The position numbers were made by a program, and so were the translations under genes. The notes below the pieces were generated by a model. It made no database searches, was not told the DNA's origin, and saw only the letters and a program-made list of their open reading frames with translations. A stretch of 64,000 nt of DNA from Bacteroidota bacterium (GTDB lineage Bacteria; Bacteroidota; Bacteroidia; Chitinophagales; BACL12), in the NCBI GenBank assembly GCA_016706255.1, contig JADJJZ010000006.1, forward strand, positions 434,001-498,000. Reading direction: 5' to 3'. Each line of letters begins with the position of its first letter. Positions within the stretch are counted from its first letter, which is position 1. Below are positions 45,252 to 53,603 of this stretch, piece after piece.

Positions 45252-45496
45252 TTACGTTGTGGTTAAGAATTGTTTGCAAGGTCAAAAGTATTGTATGTAT
45301 CTACATACAAAAAGGACAAAAAACCTCAAATTCCCATCTCAAATGCACTGTATTTAGGCTTGTTTGGATAGGAATTGAACCGGACGGACGCAGGTTTAGC
45401 CTATTCTAAAGGGTTTCAGGCAGTTACATTAGGGACACAAAAAGGCGAGTTTCATAAAATAGAGGCATTTTCGGCCTGCTAAAACAACAAAAAACA
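45252..45496. other. Intergenic region between the SBBP and AAA+ genes
   Basis: About 300 bp between the two minus-strand genes (45252-45549) hold the SBBP promoter/palindrome (45283-45310) and the AAA+ terminator (45497-45530). The remaining 180 bp show no gene, repeat or RNA that I can identify. Confidence 0.5.
45283..45310 (-). promoter_or_regulatory. -7 promoter box and adjacent palindromic operator candidate of the SBBP operon
   Basis: On the minus strand TACTTTTG (45290 down to 45283) matches TAnnTTTG, 32 nt before the ATG at 45251. Directly upstream of it, 45291-45310 is an inverted repeat with 9 bp arms TTGTATGTA and TACATACAA around TC. It fills the spacer between the -7 box and where a -33 element would be, a classic operator position. 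Confidence 0.5.
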
Positions 45497-45530
45497 TAAA
45501 AAAACCGCCAATTCGGTTGAATTGACGGTT
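45497..45530 (-). terminator. Rho-independent terminator of the AAA+ gene
   Basis: Read on the minus strand, AACCGTCAATTC pairs with GAATTGGCGGTT (12 bp, one T-G pair) around AACC and runs into a T tract. It starts 20 bp after the stop codon at 45550. Confidence 0.85.
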
Positions 45531-45549
45531 AAATAAGTGTAGGTATCTT

Positions 45550-48195
45550 TTAATTTGGATTTTTATTTCCGGCACCTAATTTAAAGCCGATACTTTCGCG
45601 GGCTGTTGTGTTTAATTCACCATCAACCGTAAATCCTTTCACATCATCAATAGTTACCGTTTTAATCATTTCAGGTGTACGTTGTGCCGCGGGAATACCT
45701 GCCATGCGCAAATTTTGATGATGCACAATGTCTGCCACAATTTTTCGCATGGTGCGCGCATTACCAAAATATTTGTTCCTGTTTGCAACTAATACACCGA
45801 TGTATGATTTTAGATGTGTCGCAGCCTCTTCGTTCAAGAATAAAAATTCTTTATTCAACAGGTTGGCGGTAATTTCAAATAATTCTTCAGGTTGGTAATC
45901 TTCAAAGTGAATAAATTTATCAAAACGCGATTTTAACCCCGGATTCGACTCAAGGAAACGCGCCATGTTTTCAGTATATCCTGCAACAATTACAATAAAC
46001 TCACCACGATGATCCTCCATGCGTTTTAATAAGGTTTCAATTGCTTCTCGTCCAAAATCATTTTCTCCGCCCTGACTTAACGCATAAGCTTCATCAATAA
46101 ATAAACCGCCACCCATTGCAGCTTCTATCATACTATCAGCTTTAATAGCAGTTTGGCCTACATATCCTGCAACCATTCCTTCACGGTCGGTTTCAATTAA
46201 ATGACCACGTTCTAAAATACCAAGTGCTTTAAATATTTTTACCAAAATGCGCGCAACCGTAGTTTTACCTGTTCCGGGATTACCTGTAAATACAGTATGT
46301 AACGAAAACGATTTTTTTACATCGCGGCCAATTTCTTTGTAGTAACGAACCAGTTTCACCGTTTCCTCAATTTCATTTTTCACATTTGCCATGCCGGTTA
46401 ATTCTTTTAACTGACTCATGGCATCCTGCAATAAAACTTCATCAATAGGCAACTCCGATTTTTTTGCAATGCCCATTCCGAAAATTTCTTCAACATCAAT
46501 TAAATTAATGGTGCTTAAATCTTCGTTGGTTAAGTTTTCCGGATTTTCTGATTTCATTAAACGCAATGCCATATTTTGTTTTGCTTCTTCAATAATTGAA
46601 TTTACATAACGAGCATTACCAAATTTATTATCACGATTGCGATAGGCTTCCACCACTTTCATGTAAACCAGATTTTTTGCTTCTTCCGAAATTTTAACAC
46701 CACGCTTATTACTATCGTAAGCAGCAATATCCATTAGTTCATCCGGATTGTAATCCGGGAAATTAATTACCTGAGCAACACGTGAACTTAAACCCGGATT
46801 CGAATTTAAAAAATCGCGCATTTCTTTTGGATAACCGGCAAATATAAATGCAACATCTCCCGGACCATCACTCATCTCTTTTATGATAACTTCAATTACC
46901 TCTTTACCAAAATCTTTTCCATCATCGCCACGGTCGCTCAAAGCATAAGCTTCATCTATAAATAAAATACCACCACGTGCTCTGTCGATTGCAGCTTTGG
47001 TTTTTGGTGCGGTTTGACCAATATATTCTGCAACTAAATCTACCCGCCCAACTTCTGTTACATCAGGGCGTTTTAATAATCCCAGTGCTTTGTAAATTTT
47101 ACCCAGCATGCGTGCAACAGTTGTTTTACCTGTTCCCGGATTGCCGGTAAATACCATATTTAAATTAATTCTGTTTTTTTCTTCGAACCCTTTTTCCTGA
47201 CGAATTTTTAAAAATTTTAAATATGTGGTGAGTTCATTAATTTCTGTTTTAACGGTTTGTAAACCTATTAATTCATCCAATTCTTTTTTTGCACTTTCAA
47301 AGGTAGCTTCATCTGTTTGTTCTGCTACTACTGCATGCACCTGATCTCCTTGTCCAATATTGGTAAGCCAAACCGGAGTACCTGTTAATTCAATATCTGC
47401 TGTTCCAACTTCAAAAGGTACAATTGCAACAATATTATCCATAAATACCACTTCGCAGGTATATTTATCCGGATACCAAAATCCTGTTCCTTCTGCTCCG
47501 TAACCAACATCCATCACAATATTTTTGCGACTGTCGTTTACGTGTTCAAACCAGTAACAAGCGCCTTTTAATTGTCGGGTGTCGTTGTAGAAATATAAAT
47601 TTAATTCTAAAGGAAAATATTTTTCGTGCGTAATTTTATTATTCATATCCAACTCAATGGAAATATACTGCGCGGTATCTTTATTAAATGCCGTCATATA
47701 TTTTCGTTGCTCACGTGCAAGTGTGCCTTTCGGACTATTAAATAATTTAATTGTATTAAAATCGAAATAAGGATTGTTACTTGCGGTAACCTGGCCATTA
47801 GCGGTGATATAAAAATAATTGGTACCAACTAATACATCATCTAAAAATACTTCCCATTTATACGTACCTTTTTTCCACCATCCCGGATTAGGTGTTCCCC
47901 ATCCTTCGCGAATCATAATTACATTTTGGTCGGGAGTTACAATAATATCTTTATCGATATTACACATCTCCTTATTATCATAATATTCGCTTGCTTTAAT
48001 TTTTACTTTTGTTTTCCATTCTTCTTCGTCAAATAAAATATTGAAAAGTTGTAATTCAACATTTACATAACACACTTCTGTTTCATCAAAAACAATACGA
48101 TAATTTTTTTGGTTGCCGAAAAAATTTTCCAACGAACCATACACTTTCATTTCTTTAAACTTAAAGCGCTTTTTTTCTTCATTCTTTTTTGCCAT
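45550..48195 (-). CDS. Tandem AAA+ ATPase (CbbX/SpoVK/EccA-like) with duplicated beta-rich N-terminus
   Basis: 881 aa. Two AAA+ modules of the CbxX/CfqX type: the first with Walker A GNPGTGKTT at 351-359 and Walker B ILFIDEAYAL at 410-419, the second with GNPGTGKTT at 638-646 and LFIDEAYAL at 698-706. Each has the following GYPKEM/GYTENM, SNPGL-SR sensor and arginine-finger region, so both look active. Residues 1-290 hold two similar beta-rich units (about 35-135 and 170-265), each ending in a Gly-Trp-rich turn (GWWKKGTYKWEVFLDD and GFWYPDKYTCEVVFMD). Probably a remodelling ATPase; the client is unknown. It is divergent from the ppk2 gene. Confidence 0.88.
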   Translation of the reverse strand: MAKKNEEKKRFKFKEMKVYGSLENFFGNQKNYRIVFDETEVCYVNVELQLFNILFDEEEWKTKVKIKASEYYDNKEMCNIDKDIIVTPDQNVIMIREGWGTPNPGWWKKGTYKWEVFLDDVLVGTNYFYITANGQVTASNNPYFDFNTIKLFNSPKGTLAREQRKYMTAFNKDTAQYISIELDMNNKITHEKYFPLELNLYFYNDTRQLKGACYWFEHVNDSRKNIVMDVGYGAEGTGFWYPDKYTCEVVFMDNIVAIVPFEVGTADIELTGTPVWLTNIGQGDQVHAVVAEQTDEATFESAKKELDELIGLQTVKTEINELTTYLKFLKIRQEKGFEEKNRINLNMVFTGNPGTGKTTVARMLGKIYKALGLLKRPDVTEVGRVDLVAEYIGQTAPKTKAAIDRARGGILFIDEAYALSDRGDDGKDFGKEVIEVIIKEMSDGPGDVAFIFAGYPKEMRDFLNSNPGLSSRVAQVINFPDYNPDELMDIAAYDSNKRGVKISEEAKNLVYMKVVEAYRNRDNKFGNARYVNSIIEEAKQNMALRLMKSENPENLTNEDLSTINLIDVEEIFGMGIAKKSELPIDEVLLQDAMSQLKELTGMANVKNEIEETVKLVRYYKEIGRDVKKSFSLHTVFTGNPGTGKTTVARILVKIFKALGILERGHLIETDREGMVAGYVGQTAIKADSMIEAAMGGGLFIDEAYALSQGGENDFGREAIETLLKRMEDHRGEFIVIVAGYTENMARFLESNPGLKSRFDKFIHFEDYQPEELFEITANLLNKEFLFLNEEAATHLKSYIGVLVANRNKYFGNARTMRKIVADIVHHQNLRMAGIPAAQRTPEMIKTVTIDDVKGFTVDGELNTTARESIGFKLGAGNKNPN

Positions 48196-48291
48196 AACCT
48201 TAGTACCCTTGTTTCAGGGCGGATGTAAATTTAGATATTTATTCGAATTGTGCAATTCTTTGCTACTGCTCCAAAAGGCCGGGCGTTTCAT

Positions 48292-48299
48292 TACTTTTG
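48292..48299 (+). promoter_or_regulatory. -7 promoter box for ppk2
   Basis: TACTTTTG matches TAnnTTTG, 18 nt before the ATG at 48318. Confidence 0.45.
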
Positions 48300-48317
48300 C
48301 AGAAATAATTTTATCGT

Positions 48318-49067
48318 ATGCAGCATATTAAACTTTCAGATATTGACACCCTTCCGGCTAAAAGTATAGACAAGGATGATTGTGAAAAAGCAACAAAAAA
48401 ATACATTAACACGTTGAGTGAATTACAAAACGTACTGTTTGCCCAGCAGAAATTCAGTCTGTTAGTTATTTTACAGGGAATGGATGCCAGTGGGAAAGAT
48501 GGTGTAATTAAGGAAGTGTTTTCGGGTGTAAATCCAATGGGTTGTCATGTTCAGGGGTTTAAAAAGCCTACGGAAGAAGAAATGAGCCATGATTTTTTAT
48601 GGCGTATACATCGAAATATGCCTGCAAAAGGTATGATTCAAATTTTCAACCGCTCTCATTATGAGGATGTTGTAATCCAAAAAGTGCATAAATGGGTTGA
48701 TGATGCCACCATTCAACGCCGTTACGACCATATCAACGCCTTCGAAAAACTTATTCAGGAAAATGGCACTGTTATACTCAAATTTTATCTGCATGTGAGT
48801 CCGAAGGAGCAGCTTGAGCGCCTAGAAGAGCGCCTTTCTGACCCCCGAAAAATGTGGAAATACAATGCTAACGACATCGAAGAAAGCAAGCGCTGGCCCG
48901 AATACATGGATGCATACGAAACCGCATTTAACAAATGCAGCCCCGAAATTCCATGGAATGTAATTCCTGCCGATAAAAACTGGTACAAAGAATATCTTAT
49001 CGCAAAAAAAATCGTGGAAGCTTTGCAGGCACTGGATTTGAAATATCCTGAGCTGCCTGGTAAATAA
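48318..49067 (+). CDS. ppk2: Polyphosphate kinase 2-family (polyphosphate:nucleotide phosphotransferase)
   Basis: 249 aa single-domain PPK2. Transfers phosphate between polyphosphate and nucleoside mono- or diphosphates in the cytosol. Motifs: Walker A GMDASGKDG at 54-62, lid-region FKKPTEEEMSHDFLWRIHRNMPAKG near 81-105, and FNRSHYEDV at 110-118. Residues that separate class I (NDP), II (NMP) and III cannot be judged reliably here; the HVQGFKKPT and HDFLWR pattern is compatible with class III. Monocistronic, divergent from the AAA+ gene. Confidence 0.92.
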   Translation: MQHIKLSDIDTLPAKSIDKDDCEKATKKYINTLSELQNVLFAQQKFSLLVILQGMDASGKDGVIKEVFSGVNPMGCHVQGFKKPTEEEMSHDFLWRIHRNMPAKGMIQIFNRSHYEDVVIQKVHKWVDDATIQRRYDHINAFEKLIQENGTVILKFYLHVSPKEQLERLEERLSDPRKMWKYNANDIEESKRWPEYMDAYETAFNKCSPEIPWNVIPADKNWYKEYLIAKKIVEALQALDLKYPELPGK

Positions 49068-49255
49068 ATTAGGTTGTTTGTACAATAGGGCTTGTCAACA
49101 TCTTCTCCAAAAAGCTGGTTAATCAGTAATTTTTAGCCCGACGGTATTGATTTTCAGAAGGTTGCATCACAAAAAATTTTGTTTAAAAGTTTTGGAGATT
49201 TATAAGAGATGCTGTAATCTTGTATGGTATTTTAGGGGTAAAACTCTTTATTTAA

Positions 49256-50425
49256 TTGGGCAAAATCAAAACATACACGTTTAAAGTCCTGGTTTTCTGC
49301 TGCATTTTATGTGGATGGATGACCCTGCCTGCGCAGATTTTGAGCGATTTTACTGCAAGTGATGAAACTTGGAAAGTTTATAATGAACCTTCAGGTGGCG
49401 CCCCGGGGCTTCCCATAAATTGGTCCGCTACAGGTGGTAATCCCGGTGGTTATGTTTTTGAAACCGATATTTCAGTTGGAGCTTGGGGATGGATGGGGCC
49501 AACAGAATTTAAGGGTGACCTTTCGGCATATTACGACTGTTACCTGAGTTTCGATTTATATCAAACTTCGCATTTGGGTATTATGACTAATTATTATGAT
49601 GTCATGATTTTTAATACTACCGGCGATACAATGGTTTATAATTATACGGACCCGGTTGTAATAAACACTTGGCTTAATTATATAATAACACTTAACGATG
49701 CGGCGGGTTGGAAATATGGTTCATCAATAGCGGGAGCCGCTCCGGCTGCTACTGCAGCACAAATGTTGGCTATTTTGAGTGATGTAAGTAAAATCCGCAT
49801 CAGAGCAGAATACTCCGGATTAACCTACGAAACCAACGGTATCGACAATGTTTTAATATCATGCGCACTACTTTTACCTGTTGAACTCCTCGAATTTAAA
49901 GCAGAAGTTGCAGGCGAAAGGGTTGCAAAACTCACCTGGTCAACAGCAAGCGAAAACAACTGCAATGGCTTCCAGGTTGAAAAAAGCGTAAATTTTACAG
50001 AATTTGACTCAATCGGGTTTATTCCGGGCAACGGAACAACACCATTTACTCATACCTATGATTTTTATGATAACAATTTCAATACATCAGCATACTATAG
50101 AATAAGAGAAGTAAATTTTGAAGGGAGGAAATTCAGTTCAGATATTGTTTACCTTAAAAATGAAAACAGCAACATTGTTACAACCATGGTGTATCCCAAC
50201 CCTACTTCTGATAATATTGTAATCATAGCCGATGATGTTAATCCTGTATTGCAATACATCATTACAGATTGCGAAGGAAGAACTTTATTGGAAGCCCCTG
50301 TTGAGTCATACACCGGATTATTCAAAAAAAGCATCAGCATGGCAAAGTTTCCTTCCGGCATATACACGGTCACTTTTATTAAGGAACAGGGCTCGGATAC
50401 GCAACTTTTCACCCTTGCTAAATAA
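49256..50425 (+). CDS. Laminin B-type domain protein with T9SS sorting domain
   Basis: 389 aa starting with TTG at 49256. An in-frame stop immediately precedes it, and the following residues form a signal peptide ending LPAQ. Residues 30-195 resemble a laminin B (IV) domain (WSATGGNPGGYVFETD, WGWMGPTEFKGDLSAYYDCYLSFDLYQ, INTWLNYIITL). Next comes a fibronectin-like segment found in many T9SS proteins (LLPVELLEFKAEV, LTWSTASENNCNGFQVEKS, YYRIREVNFEG) and a type A sorting domain (YPNPTSDNIVII to LFTLAK). Surface-exposed; ligand unknown. Confidence 0.78.
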   Translation: MGKIKTYTFKVLVFCCILCGWMTLPAQILSDFTASDETWKVYNEPSGGAPGLPINWSATGGNPGGYVFETDISVGAWGWMGPTEFKGDLSAYYDCYLSFDLYQTSHLGIMTNYYDVMIFNTTGDTMVYNYTDPVVINTWLNYIITLNDAAGWKYGSSIAGAAPAATAAQMLAILSDVSKIRIRAEYSGLTYETNGIDNVLISCALLLPVELLEFKAEVAGERVAKLTWSTASENNCNGFQVEKSVNFTEFDSIGFIPGNGTTPFTHTYDFYDNNFNTSAYYRIREVNFEGRKFSSDIVYLKNENSNIVTTMVYPNPTSDNIVIIADDVNPVLQYIITDCEGRTLLEAPVESYTGLFKKSISMAKFPSGIYTVTFIKEQGSDTQLFTLAK

Positions 50426-50514
50426 ATTTAACCTCCAAATTGCCAATTTCAGGGTAAATTACAGGTAATTTAAGAATTTTCTAAACTTTTAAAACCGAGC
50501 GAACAATTTCCTCG

Positions 50515-50522
50515 TAAATTTG
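50515..50522 (+). promoter_or_regulatory. -7 promoter box for the sigma/anti-sigma operon
   Basis: TAAATTTG matches TAnnTTTG, 21 nt before the GTG at 50544. This suggests transcription by the primary sigma factor, at least in part. Confidence 0.4.
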
Positions 50523-50543
50523 TCCAGTTATCAAAACCACTAA

Positions 50544-51092
50544 GTGAACAACGCTTCGAACATACAGGCAAACGAAGAGGCGCTCATCACGGGATTGCAG
50601 ACTCAGGATTCGTCCGTGCTCAAAATCGTTTATGAGAAATACGCTTCAGCGCTATTTGGCGTCATTTCGCGTATGGTTAAAGATGACCATCTTGCAGAGG
50701 ATGTTCTGCAGGAAGCGTTCTTGAAAATCTGGAACAATGCTGCATCATATGAAGCCTCAAAAGGGCGCTTATTTACCTGGATGCTGAATATTTGCCGAAA
50801 TGCTGCCATCGATAAAATGCGCAGCAAAGGGTTTAAAAATAATAAGCAGACAGCGAGTGATGAAACAGTATTACTGGAAAATCCAACCAAAATTTACGAC
50901 GATATCAAGCCCGATACTATAGGTATCAAGGATTTGGTGGAGAAGTTAAAACCGGAATGGAAACAGTTGATCGACCTCATTTATTTTAAAGGATACACCC
51001 ATCAGGAGGTATCTGAAGAGCTGCAAATGCCATTGGGGACGGTCAAAACCAGATTACGAAGCGCAATAATTGAATTACGAAATATCATATAA
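50544..51092 (+). CDS. ECF-type RNA polymerase sigma-70 factor
   Basis: 182 aa with sigma region 2 (about 25-95, including EDVLQEAFLKIWNN and TWMLNICRNAAIDKMRS) and sigma region 4 (about 130-180, LIYFKGYTHQEVSEELQMPLGTVKTRLRSAI). The start is GTG. It is followed after 14 bp by an anti-sigma factor gene, so it is probably held inactive at the membrane until a signal arrives. The regulon is unknown; the adjacent T9SS gene is a candidate. Confidence 0.92.
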   Translation: MNNASNIQANEEALITGLQTQDSSVLKIVYEKYASALFGVISRMVKDDHLAEDVLQEAFLKIWNNAASYEASKGRLFTWMLNICRNAAIDKMRSKGFKNNKQTASDETVLLENPTKIYDDIKPDTIGIKDLVEKLKPEWKQLIDLIYFKGYTHQEVSEELQMPLGTVKTRLRSAIIELRNII

Positions 51093-51106
51093 TAAGGAGT
51101 AAAATT

Positions 51107-51904
51107 TTGAATATCAACGATTACATATCATCAGGAATACTTGAACTTTACGTTTCAGGCGACCTATCAGAATCCGAAAGGAAGGAGGTAGAAGCCCAGG
51201 CTGCATTGCATCCTGAAATACGTGAAGAACTCAATGCAATTGAAATTGCAATGGAGAAGTATGCCATGATGCACGCGGTTGAACCCTCTAAAAATGTGTT
51301 GCACTCAATTTTGGCAGAAGTTGAAAATACCCAGGTAAAAACAGCTTCCCCTAAAGTAGTTCAAATGAAGCCGAGATCAACCGGTAATATCCTGCGCAGT
51401 CTGGCTTACGCAGCCTCTATTTTATTGTTTATTTCCGTTGCCGTTAACGTTTATTATTTCAATAAATACAAAACCGTTAGTGGTGAACTTGCCGATATTC
51501 GTGAAGATAATACCTTCATGGCAGGTGAATTCGAAACCCTTAAGGCCAATTATCAAAACTTAGAGTCCGATTTAAATATTATCAAAAATCCCGCTTACGT
51601 AGCCATTACGATGAAAGGACAGCCTATTAGTCCTTCGGCTGCTTCAATGGTTTATTGGGATAAATCAACCGGACAGGTTTATGTTTATGCCAGCAAACTT
51701 CCTACTCCTGAGGCCGGTAAACAATACCAACTCTGGGCTTTAAAAGACGGAAAACCTGTTGATGCGGGTGTGTTTGATATCAATGGCGAATTACAGCAAA
51801 TGAAACGAATTACAGAGGCTGATGCCTTTGCCGTTACACTTGAACCTGTAGGCGGAAGTGCAACACCTACTTTAGAACTACTCTACGTAGTTGGTGGCGT
51901 TTAA
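51107..51904 (+). CDS. Membrane-bound anti-sigma factor (RskA-like)
   Basis: 265 aa starting with TTG at 51107 behind a good AAGGAG ribosome-binding site. The N-terminal cytoplasmic domain binds the sigma factor (YISSGILELYVSGDLSESERKEVE), with one transmembrane helix at about 97-117, a short coiled coil (EFETLKANYQNLESDLNII), and an RskA C-terminal periplasmic domain (LPTPEAGKQYQLWALKDGKPVDAGVFDI). It forms a pair with the sigma factor gene. Confidence 0.9.
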   Translation: MNINDYISSGILELYVSGDLSESERKEVEAQAALHPEIREELNAIEIAMEKYAMMHAVEPSKNVLHSILAEVENTQVKTASPKVVQMKPRSTGNILRSLAYAASILLFISVAVNVYYFNKYKTVSGELADIREDNTFMAGEFETLKANYQNLESDLNIIKNPAYVAITMKGQPISPSAASMVYWDKSTGQVYVYASKLPTPEAGKQYQLWALKDGKPVDAGVFDINGELQQMKRITEADAFAVTLEPVGGSATPTLELLYVVGGV

Positions 51905-52001
51905 TCACAATATTTCTCAACGTCCTTTTAATTATTCAACTGCATCACAAATTTTCATAATTTGTAATCAGGAAAGCATGCTTTTTCCGATTTCATTTTC
52001 C

Positions 52002-52009
52002 TACCTTTG
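52002..52009 (+). promoter_or_regulatory. -7 promoter box for the nuo operon
   Basis: TACCTTTG matches TAnnTTTG, 31 nt before nuoA. Confidence 0.5.
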
Positions 52010-52040
52010 CCGTGCATTTTAATAAACGCTTGCAGGGAAA

Positions 52041-52421
52041 ATGGAACAATCAATAGCGAATACACAGTTACTGGATTATGCAGCCATTTTTGTGCAATTT
52101 ATTGTGGCGGCAGGTTTCGTTGTTACCACAATTTATTTCGCTCAAAAAATCGGCCCGAAACATAAGTCGGTAAAGAAATTTGAAAGTTTTGAATGTGGTT
52201 TGGATTCCATCGGAAATGCACGTTTGCCTTTTTCAGTGAAATACTTTCTGGTGGCAATTTTATTTGTGTTGTTTGATGTGGAAGTAATTTTCTTTTATCC
52301 CTGGGCCGTTAATTTTCGGGAACTAGGTGAAGCAGGATTTGTTAAAATGTTAGCGTTCATAGCGCCTCTGCTCCTCGGCTACTTTTATATTATTAAAAAG
52401 GGTGCCCTGAAGTGGGAATAA
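52041..52421 (+). CDS. nuoA: NADH-quinone oxidoreductase subunit A
   Basis: 126 aa membrane subunit of complex I with three hydrophobic helices. The conserved loop KKFESFECGLDSIGNARLPFSVKYF between helices 1 and 2 and the FDVEVIFFYPWA motif identify NuoA. First gene of the nuo operon; a TACCTTTG promoter box lies upstream and nuoB follows after 84 bp. Confidence 0.95.
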   Translation: MEQSIANTQLLDYAAIFVQFIVAAGFVVTTIYFAQKIGPKHKSVKKFESFECGLDSIGNARLPFSVKYFLVAILFVLFDVEVIFFYPWAVNFRELGEAGFVKMLAFIAPLLLGYFYIIKKGALKWE

Positions 52422-52505
52422 CTTACTGATTTTGAAGCAATTCAAATCAGCCAATCTCGATAAATTAACCGGTTCGCCAAAAACGAATCTTAAAATATTG
52501 CCGAA

Positions 52506-53042
52506 GTGGTAAAAGTTACAGAAGCACCGGAAATGTATACAGGCGAAGGCTACGGTCTTACCCGCCTCGAAAAAATTGTAGGCCTGGCCCGAGCTAACTC
52601 GATTTGGCCCCTCCCTTTTGCAACCTCTTGTTGTGGAATCGAATTTATGGCAACCATGGGCGCTACTTACGACCTCGGCCGTTTTGGTGCCGAACGTTTA
52701 AGTTTTTCTCCCCGTCAGGCCGATTTATTAATGGTAATGGGTACCATCTCGAAAAAAATGGGACCGGTACTCAAACAGGTGTATATTCAAATGGCTGAAC
52801 CTAAATGGGTTATTGCTGTTGGAGCCTGCGCATCAAGCGGTGGAATTTTTGATACTTATTCAGTTTTACAAGGTATCGATAAAGTAATTCCTGTTGATGT
52901 TTACGTGCCGGGTTGTCCGCCTCCGCCTGAGGCAATCCTCGATGGAATTATTAAAATTCAGGAACTCATTAAAACGGAAAGTTTTAGAAGAAGAGAATCT
53001 GATGAATATCAAAAATTATTAACCAGCTACGGAATAGAATGA
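52506..53042 (+). CDS. nuoB: NADH-quinone oxidoreductase subunit B
   Basis: 178 aa, carrying the terminal N2 4Fe-4S cluster next to the quinone site. Ligands: Cys42 and Cys43 in ATSCCGIEFMAT, Cys108 in VGACASSGG and Cys137 in VPGCPPPPE. The start is GTG. It overlaps nuoC by 4 bp (ATGA). Confidence 0.96.
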   Translation: MVKVTEAPEMYTGEGYGLTRLEKIVGLARANSIWPLPFATSCCGIEFMATMGATYDLGRFGAERLSFSPRQADLLMVMGTISKKMGPVLKQVYIQMAEPKWVIAVGACASSGGIFDTYSVLQGIDKVIPVDVYVPGCPPPPEAILDGIIKIQELIKTESFRRRESDEYQKLLTSYGIE

Positions 53043-53548
53043 GCGATAAAGTAGAAAACGGGTTAATCGAAAGCCTCCTCAAAGAGCAATTCGGCGATGC
53101 AATCCGCAGCGTGGAAGAATCATACGGTATGCTTGATATCGTAGTGAAACGCGAAAAAATTATCGAAATCATTCAATGGCTGCGCGACAGCAATTTATTA
53201 AGCTTCAACTTTTTAACCAGCTTGTGCGGCATGCATTTTCCTGATAATAAAGGTGAAGAATTAGGCGTGGTTTATCACATGCACAGTTTCGCAAATAATA
53301 AACGTATCCGCTTACACATTTTATTTTCTATCAGCGACCCGAAAGTACCAACCGTAACAGGTTTATACAGAACAGCAAACTGGATGGAACGTGAAACTTT
53401 CGATTTTTTCGGAATTAATTTCACCGGTCACCCCGATTTGCGCAGAATATTAAATATGGAAGATATGCAATATCATCCATTGCTAAAACAATATCCGTTA
53501 GAAGACGGAACAAGAACAGATAAAGACGATAAATATTTCGGAAGATAA
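53039..53548 (+). CDS. nuoC: NADH-quinone oxidoreductase subunit C
   Basis: 169 aa hydrophilic subunit (30 kDa type). The signature ERETFDFFGINFTGHPDLRRILNMEDMQYHPLLKQYPLE near the C-terminus is typical. Separate from nuoD (not fused as in E. coli). Coupled to nuoB by a 4 bp overlap. Confidence 0.94.
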   Translation: MSDKVENGLIESLLKEQFGDAIRSVEESYGMLDIVVKREKIIEIIQWLRDSNLLSFNFLTSLCGMHFPDNKGEELGVVYHMHSFANNKRIRLHILFSISDPKVPTVTGLYRTANWMERETFDFFGINFTGHPDLRRILNMEDMQYHPLLKQYPLEDGTRTDKDDKYFGR

Positions 53549-53603
53549 TATCCGTAAAAATAAAAATGGTGAAGTTTAATTACTTCTAAGGAATAAAAAA
53601 ACA

